This document shows, in pieces, positions 59,403 to 64,000 of a stretch of 64,000 bases of DNA. Source of the DNA: Lysinibacillus sphaericus (GTDB lineage Bacteria; Bacillota; Bacilli; Bacillales_A; Planococcaceae). Numbering within the stretch: position 1 is the first letter of the stretch; the number at the start of each line of letters is the position of its first letter. Location: assembly GCF_001629735.1 (NCBI RefSeq), contig NZ_CP015224.1, forward strand, positions 4,340,001-4,404,000. Direction: 5' to 3'. The notes under the pieces are model-generated. The model was not told the origin of the DNA, made no database searches, and saw nothing but the letters and a program-made list of their open reading frames with translations. The position numbers and the translations under genes are program-made.

Positions 59403-59431
59403 ATTATACGATTAAAATGCGGCAATGATAA
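59403..59431 (-). promoter_or_regulatory. Promoter of ywqB-ywqA (minus strand)
   Basis: Minus strand TTATCA (59431-59426), 17 bases, TATAAT (59408-59403). Confidence 0.6.
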
Positions 59432-59470
59432 GCTGAATGATCAGAAAGAAGGAAATTGAATTAAAGATAG

Positions 59471-59499
59471 TTAACAAGACTTTTGATTTGTGTTAAAAT
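59471..59499 (+). promoter_or_regulatory. Promoter of the IDEAL-domain gene
   Basis: TTAACA (59471-59476), 17 bases, TAAAAT (59494-59499) with TGT just before it (extended -10). Confidence 0.65.
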
Positions 59500-59531
59500 C
59501 TGAATAATCAGATAATCGGGAGGGATGAAGG

Positions 59532-60005
59532 ATGATGCAAGTTCAATACATGAAGCCGTTTTATACAAAAATCACTGGGGACAAATTACGTCTCGTGTTT
59601 GCTTATCAATATTTCTCTATATTAAAAGAGAATGAGATTTTCCATTTCATTCCCATAGAAGGTAAAGAGATGATTATCAACATGAAGACACAACAAATTG
59701 AAAATTTATCTGAGGTGTTTGTTTTCCAAAAGGGCAATCGATTTATTCGATTACCACTTTATCAGCTACTTCTTATTACCAACGTCCATGATCATCTGGC
59801 ACCTATACTTGAAAGCGCTACACCGAAGCAACTTCCTCTTGTTTCTACAGTGACTGTAGGTGAAATTGATCAGCTTATTGCAGAAATTGAGAACAGAAAT
59901 CTGGATTACTTAATCGATCAAGCATTATTAGAGAACAATAAATCACTCTTTTTTAATCTATTGCAGCAAAAGAACCATCAACTTGGAGGTTTCAAAATTG
60001 AATAG
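59532..60005 (+). CDS. IDEAL-domain protein
   Basis: 157 residues. The C-terminal 40 residues carry the IDEAL domain (DYLIDQALLENNKSLFFNLL), a short helical motif found in several small Bacillus proteins and thought to mediate protein contacts. The N-terminal 110 residues look like a small beta-rich domain with no match I recognise. GGGAGGGATGAAGG precedes ATG 59532 (another ATG at 59535). It diverges from the SWIM/SNF2 operon and has its own promoter and terminator. Function unknown. Confidence 0.78.
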   Translation: MMQVQYMKPFYTKITGDKLRLVFAYQYFSILKENEIFHFIPIEGKEMIINMKTQQIENLSEVFVFQKGNRFIRLPLYQLLLITNVHDHLAPILESATPKQLPLVSTVTVGEIDQLIAEIENRNLDYLIDQALLENNKSLFFNLLQQKNHQLGGFKIE

Positions 60006-60019
60006 ATGGTATACCCATT

Positions 60020-60060
60020 AAGCACCTACTTTTCTTACTAGGAGAAGGGGTGCTTTTATT
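60020..60060 (+). terminator. Terminator after the IDEAL-domain gene
   Basis: AAGCACC (60020-60026) / GGTGCTT (60049-60055) with an inner CTTTTCT / AGGAGAAG stem, followed by TTATT. Confidence 0.75.
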
Positions 60061-60154
60061 ATCACAGGTAGGTCAAAAGTTTAAAGGGATGAATAACTTT
60101 CCTACAAATAATTAATAAATCCTACTATATTGGAAACTATTACCGATGGAACGT

Positions 60155-60180
60155 TAAAAAAGCGGAGGATAGACCGATAT
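60155..60180 (+). promoter_or_regulatory. Sigma-D (flagellar) promoter of the flagellin gene
   Basis: TAAA (60155-60158), 14 bases, ACCGATAT (60173-60180); the consensus is TAAA-N15-GCCGATAT, so the -10 matches at 7 of 8 positions. Confidence 0.78.
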
Positions 60181-60204
60181 AAGTGGCAAAAGGGTGGTGA
60201 GTAA

Positions 60205-61035
60205 ATGCTAGGTAATTGGTCAGCTACAGGGATGTCGATCCTGAATAATATGAATCGACATTATGGTGCTATGAGTAAAGCAATGTTACGAATTTCTACA
60301 GGTTACCGAATCAATAGTGCAGCAGATGATCCAGCTGGTCTGGCCATTTCTGAAAAAATGCGTGCTCAAATTCGTGGATTGAATATGGCGGCAAAGAATA
60401 TACAGGATGGTATCTCATTAGTGCAAACAGCAGAGGGCGCATTGAATGAGACACATGCGATGATTCAGCGTATGCGAGAACTAGCAGTGCAGGCAGCCAA
60501 TGATACATTAACAGATGAGGATCGGAAACAACTTGATTTAGAGTTCCAAGAGTTAAAGAAGGAAATTCAACGTATTTCAACCGATACCGAATTTAATACA
60601 AAGACATTACTGAATGGCGATTATGAAACAAATGGGATTAAAATTCAGGCAGGTGCCAACGCAGGACAGAGCATTGAACTGTTGATTAATGGTGTCGGTT
60701 CAGAAGCACTTGGTTTGAAAGATGTCTCGATTGCTACTAGAGATGAGGCAGATAAGGCTATTTCTTCTATGGAGGACGCTTTAAAACGCGTATCCAGTGA
60801 ACGTTCCCGCCTTGGCGCCTATCAAAACCGTTTGGAACATGCCTATAATGCCAATGTGAACACCGCAGAAAATTTACAGGCAGCAGAGTCACGAATTCGA
60901 GATGCTGATATTGCCAAAGAGATGATGAATATGGTGAAGGCTCAGATTTTAATGCAGGCCAGTCAATATGTGCTGGCGATGCATATGCAGCAGGCACAAT
61001 CCATTTTAAAATTATTAGAAATCGGAAAAAAATGA
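60205..61035 (+). CDS. Divergent flagellin
   Basis: 276 residues with both flagellin core domains. The N-terminal D0/D1 part reads LRISTGYRINSAADDPAGLAI and the C-terminal part AESRIRDADIAKEMMNMVK and QASQYVLAMHMQQAQSILKLL; only a short variable region lies between. The first 30 residues (MLGNWSATGMSILNNMNRHY) are unlike the usual MRINHNIAAL start, and the C-terminus ends in KLLEIGKK rather than the common LLR/LLQ end, so this is a paralogue and may be a minor or cap-proximal filament protein. A sigma-D promoter controls it; GGGTGGTG precedes ATG 60205. No other filament gene is nearby. Confidence 0.92.
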   Translation: MLGNWSATGMSILNNMNRHYGAMSKAMLRISTGYRINSAADDPAGLAISEKMRAQIRGLNMAAKNIQDGISLVQTAEGALNETHAMIQRMRELAVQAANDTLTDEDRKQLDLEFQELKKEIQRISTDTEFNTKTLLNGDYETNGIKIQAGANAGQSIELLINGVGSEALGLKDVSIATRDEADKAISSMEDALKRVSSERSRLGAYQNRLEHAYNANVNTAENLQAAESRIRDADIAKEMMNMVKAQILMQASQYVLAMHMQQAQSILKLLEIGKK

Positions 61036-61059
61036 TGAATTTCAATTACTATTGAAATT
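61031..61059. terminator. Bidirectional terminator between flagellin and csaB
   Basis: GATGAATTTCAAT / ATTGAAATTCATC, perfect 13-bp stem with a TACT loop; T runs occur on both strands. Confidence 0.92.
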
Positions 61060-61074
61060 CATCATTTTTAATGT

Positions 61075-62154
61075 TTATTTAGAGAAAGTCTCAATCGCTA
61101 ATTTAGCCGTTGCCGTAGCTTCATGCTGTAAGGGTAGCACAGCATGACGCATATTTTCTCGAACCGTCGTATACGATTCTAACATGGCAATCGCACGTTC
61201 GAACAATGTGACACCGTTCCAATCATCCTTCTCGACATGCCCAATAACCGGCTGATCAACAATATCAGCAAATGCATCAATTTTTGGATCATACGAAATG
61301 GCGATAAAAGGTGTAGCATAGATGGCTGAGAAGATGAGGGAATGGAGTCGCATCCCAATCAATAATTGAGATTGTCCAATTACCGCAATTTTTTCCTCAA
61401 TGGATAAATCAGAAGGAGCAATTAAGCTTTTTTCCTGCATGAGTGCTGCCACTTCCTGAGAAGTTTTTAAATCGTGTTCACCATGCATTGGTAAGAAAAC
61501 GATTTGCTCACCCTGACGTACTAATTGGTCTAAGCTATGAGCAATTTTTTCTTTATATGCTATTGTAGATGGCCAGTCACGAACACTAACAGAAATATAG
61601 CTTTCTGCCGTTAGGGATTCTTGATCTAACCATTCACAATGAAAGTCGCCACCATTGAGTCCCATAACAGGATCGGGCACAATTTTAGTCTCTTTACGTA
61701 CACCAATCTCTGTTAAAAGAGTTTGGGAGGCTTTATCTCTAACCGTAATTTGCTCAACCTTGTTAAAGGTTTTACGCACGATTAATTTACTAAGCGAGTG
61801 GTTGATTGGGCCCATACCTTGGGCGTAAACAAATACTGGCTTCTTCAGCCATTTTGCAATTTGAATCACGCCCGCATAGTATGGAATAGTTTTCATGCCT
61901 GTTTGATCCTGCATTAAACTACCACCGCCACTAATGAGTCCATCAGCTGTTTTAAGCAATTGATGGATTTCTTTCATTTTCCAACGATTGACGGCTTTTA
62001 CACCATAGGTTTGCTCAGTAGCGGTTGGGTTATTAGATAATACAGTGATCTCTATATCATTTTCCCATTTTTTCAAAGCTTGAATGATGGAAAGCAGAAT
62101 AGCATCATCTCCGACATTATCGAATCCATAATAGCCCGATAAAACAATGTGCAT
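61075..62154 (-). CDS. csaB: Polysaccharide pyruvyltransferase CsaB
   Basis: Adds a pyruvyl ketal from PEP to the secondary cell-wall polysaccharide; the pyruvylated sugar is what SLH domains of S-layer proteins bind. 359 residues, GT-B-like, with the family opening HIVLSGYYGFDNVGDDAIL, SGGGSLMQD, VYAQGMGP and the GMRLHSLIFSA motif. I use ATG 62154, which follows GAGGTGG and overlaps by one base the stop codon of the upstream DUF5693 gene; a GTG at 62163 belongs to the ribosome binding site. The pairing suggests linked synthesis with the membrane protein. Confidence 0.95.
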   Translation of the reverse strand: MHIVLSGYYGFDNVGDDAILLSIIQALKKWENDIEITVLSNNPTATEQTYGVKAVNRWKMKEIHQLLKTADGLISGGGSLMQDQTGMKTIPYYAGVIQIAKWLKKPVFVYAQGMGPINHSLSKLIVRKTFNKVEQITVRDKASQTLLTEIGVRKETKIVPDPVMGLNGGDFHCEWLDQESLTAESYISVSVRDWPSTIAYKEKIAHSLDQLVRQGEQIVFLPMHGEHDLKTSQEVAALMQEKSLIAPSDLSIEEKIAVIGQSQLLIGMRLHSLIFSAIYATPFIAISYDPKIDAFADIVDQPVIGHVEKDDWNGVTLFERAIAMLESYTTVRENMRHAVLPLQHEATATAKLAIETFSK

Positions 62155-64000
62155 TATGACCACCTCGCGATTGCCTTAGAAACCCAACGATAACCGAATT
62201 TAAAAATAAGGATAAATACTAGTCCTATAACAAAACCAAGAGATACGCTGTATAGAGTACGTAATACTGAAACAGCTACTGGGATGTGTAAATGTGTAAA
62301 TGTATTAACGATCGATAAGAATCCGATAACACCTGGTACAAGTAAGATACTACCCCATTTGCGGTTGATGCCCATTACATATAAAGCTAAAACAAAGAAT
62401 GGGAAACCAATTAAGAATTCCTTCGTTCTTGGTCGTACATATAAGGTATTTTCTAGCCATTGTCTAAACGTTAATTCTAAATCACTAACTGAGCCAGAGT
62501 TACCAGTTCTGCTAATGTAAAATAAACCGATACCCGCCACGACAATTAGTAGGAGTACATGCCAATATTTTAATTCTTTGTTTAACAATGTTACGGTATT
62601 AGATAAAGATTTATTAATATTTTGATCAGCTAGTCGGTTAATCTCAATTAATGTAAATAGTAGAACGCCCATAATTGGAATCAGATAAACTAACTTCACG
62701 CCTTTGAACGTAGCAAAACCTGTCATAAAGGCGTTGCCATTTAATAAGCCAATGACAATAACAATCCCGATAAGGCTAATCGCTACTGCCTTCAAGTATT
62801 GCACAAGTATTTTAGACATTTTCGTAGACCCTTGTGCTGATTTAATTACGGCATAGGTAGGTGCAAGGACTGCAATAATTAGTGCAAATGCCTGTAAAAA
62901 TAGAGTACTTTTCAGGATAAAGTACGCAATGGCTAGTACTGTCATAAATCCAGCTGCCGCAATTCGTAGAGGCATCCATTTGATTAAGTCTGAAACGATA
63001 AAGGTAAATAAAATACCTGCTACTAATACAGCTGCTGTGACCCAAGCTGGTACAGCTACCTGATCAAACAGCTTTGGCTCGCCAGGTTGGAAATGATCTG
63101 GCATTGCGTCATGTACTCCATTTAAGTAGTCAATAGTTTGCTCCACATTTTCCTTGGCATTACCAGTTGTTTTAATATGGTAGAAGATAGAACGGATATT
63201 ACGCTCTTTTACAGCTCTTGTTGTACGGTCAATACTTTCATTTAACTTTAATTTCGTTTGTCTGTTGATGTTAATACTATGCAAACGAATCATATTGTAA
63301 TCGGTCATTTGGGCGATTTTATTTTCGCCCTTCAATGGATTACTTTCGATTGTATAGAAGTAATAGCCCGCATCACTTAGTTTTTCAACTAATTGATTGC
63401 CTTTTTCTTGTCCAAAGCCAATTGCTTCGTCACCTTGACCAAGCAAGCGACCAGAAGAACCATCTTTTAATGCGAGTAACTGATTCACCAATTTAGCGTT
63501 AGCCACTTCATTATCTGCATTTTCAACTTTAAAGACATAGCCTAGGCCATGCTTACTAATCATATCGATAGCAGGCTGATCGTAGCCAATTGGTGTTTTT
63601 AAATCAAAGTTATGGTTAGAAGTAGGGAGAAAATAAAAAGCCTCTTCTCCTATTTGAACTTCCTCCGGCTCAACACTATCCATGATAAGCTTTCGGTAGC
63701 TTTCATTTTCAGGTACTCGAATATAAGAGCCACTCTTTGTAACATCAACAGCATCTTTATAAGGTGTAAATAATAATTGTGCTGCTAAGTCGTTTTCTTT
63801 ATAGACAGTAATCAAATTTTGTTTTTCCATTTCCTTTAATGTTAAAGGCTCAAGACTAACAGTTGTCAGTCCAGCTTCTTTTAAGGAGGAAAGGATTTCA
63901 TCAATTGTTAAATCACTGTTTTTATTTGCAGTTTGTATTTCATCATAGGGAATCACGATTTCATAAGAATCATTCGATTGCTCCGCATTCCACCTCATCA
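62154..64000 (-). CDS. DUF5693-family membrane protein (5' end outside window)
   Basis: At least 614 residues; the frame stays open to the right edge, and the first Met in the window (63998) is probably internal, since the family has a membrane helix before the RWNAEQSNDSYE region. The N-terminal half is a soluble extracellular domain in which MTDYNMIRLHSI and IRSIFYHIKT stand out; the C-terminal half holds about eight to ten transmembrane helices. It is regularly linked to csaB, so a role in building or exporting the cell-wall polysaccharide or in S-layer attachment is likely, but its activity is not known. It overlaps csaB at TAATG. Confidence 0.85.
   Translation of the reverse strand, partial: MRWNAEQSNDSYEIVIPYDEIQTANKNSDLTIDEILSSLKEAGLTTVSLEPLTLKEMEKQNLITVYKENDLAAQLLFTPYKDAVDVTKSGSYIRVPENESYRKLIMDSVEPEEVQIGEEAFYFLPTSNHNFDLKTPIGYDQPAIDMISKHGLGYVFKVENADNEVANAKLVNQLLALKDGSSGRLLGQGDEAIGFGQEKGNQLVEKLSDAGYYFYTIESNPLKGENKIAQMTDYNMIRLHSININRQTKLKLNESIDRTTRAVKERNIRSIFYHIKTTGNAKENVEQTIDYLNGVHDAMPDHFQPGEPKLFDQVAVPAWVTAAVLVAGILFTFIVSDLIKWMPLRIAAAGFMTVLAIAYFILKSTLFLQAFALIIAVLAPTYAVIKSAQGSTKMSKILVQYLKAVAISLIGIVIVIGLLNGNAFMTGFATFKGVKLVYLIPIMGVLLFTLIEINRLADQNINKSLSNTVTLLNKELKYWHVLLLIVVAGIGLFYISRTGNSGSVSDLELTFRQWLENTLYVRPRTKEFLIGFPFFVLALYVMGINRKWGSILLVPGVIGFLSIVNTFTHLHIPVAVSVLRTLYSVSLGFVIGLVFILIFKFGYRWVSKAIARWS

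Overview
The window is 64 kb of low-GC Firmicute chromosome, almost certainly from an endospore-forming, motile Bacillaceae/Planococcaceae species of the Lysinibacillus type. This assignment is an inference from gene content and order. Sporulation genes (spo0F, spoIIR, spoIID, spoIIQ, spoIIID) are interleaved with housekeeping genes in almost the same order as the B. subtilis acdA-rpoE-pyrG-spo0F-fbaA ... atp ... mbl-flhO-flhP ... ywqAB region. A csaB gene at the right edge points to a pyruvylated cell-wall polymer of the kind that anchors SLH-type S-layer proteins. I saw no rRNA, tRNA, CRISPR array, insertion sequence or prophage.

Layout. (1) 1-4.6 kb: end of an acyl-CoA metabolism cluster (acyl-CoA dehydrogenase, TetR regulator, fused B12-dependent mutase IcmF). 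(2) 4.8-14.6 kb: rpoE, pyrG with a CTP-sensing leader, ywjG-like gene, spo0F with a sigma-H promoter, a 4-unit tandem repeat, fbaA, tal, murAB, glpX, rho. (3) 14.6-22.5 kb: a Fur-box-controlled iron-uptake operon sitting between rho and rpmE, which are adjacent in B. subtilis. It encodes an unusual AraC regulator fused in frame to a lipobox-bearing substrate-binding protein, an ABC exporter, a FecE/FecCD-type importer and a type-2 ferredoxin/flavodoxin-NADP reductase. (4) 22.5-36.9 kb: rpmE, tdk, prfA, prmC, spoIIR, ywlC, mntP-like, ywlE, a chemoreceptor, rpiB, ywlG, glyA, a c-di-GMP phosphodiesterase, upp, mnaA. (5) 37-45 kb: complete atpIBEFHAGDC operon and ywzB. (6) 45-52.4 kb: murAA, spoIID, spoIIQ, spoIIID, mbl, flhO, flhP, epuA-like, fabZ. 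(7) 52.5-64 kb: more variable tail with two uncharacterised genes, ywpF, ssbB-like, SNF2 helicase and SWIM protein, an IDEAL-domain protein, a divergent flagellin, csaB and a DUF5693 membrane protein cut by the window end.

How it works together: most of the window is core metabolism (nucleotides, glycolysis/gluconeogenesis, peptidoglycan precursors, ATP synthase, translation termination). The sporulation engulfment and checkpoint genes carry recognisable sigma-H, sigma-F or sigma-E promoter candidates. Regulatory RNA structure is prominent: a pyrG attenuator whose promoter starts with GGG, two hairpins in the atpE-atpF gap, a long leader before atpI, and a long nested hairpin whose 3' arm is also the ribosome binding site of a small lipoprotein gene at 53040. 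The feature I rate most novel is the AraC/lipoprotein fusion in the Fur-regulated operon, which is the only substrate-binding component that operon encodes.
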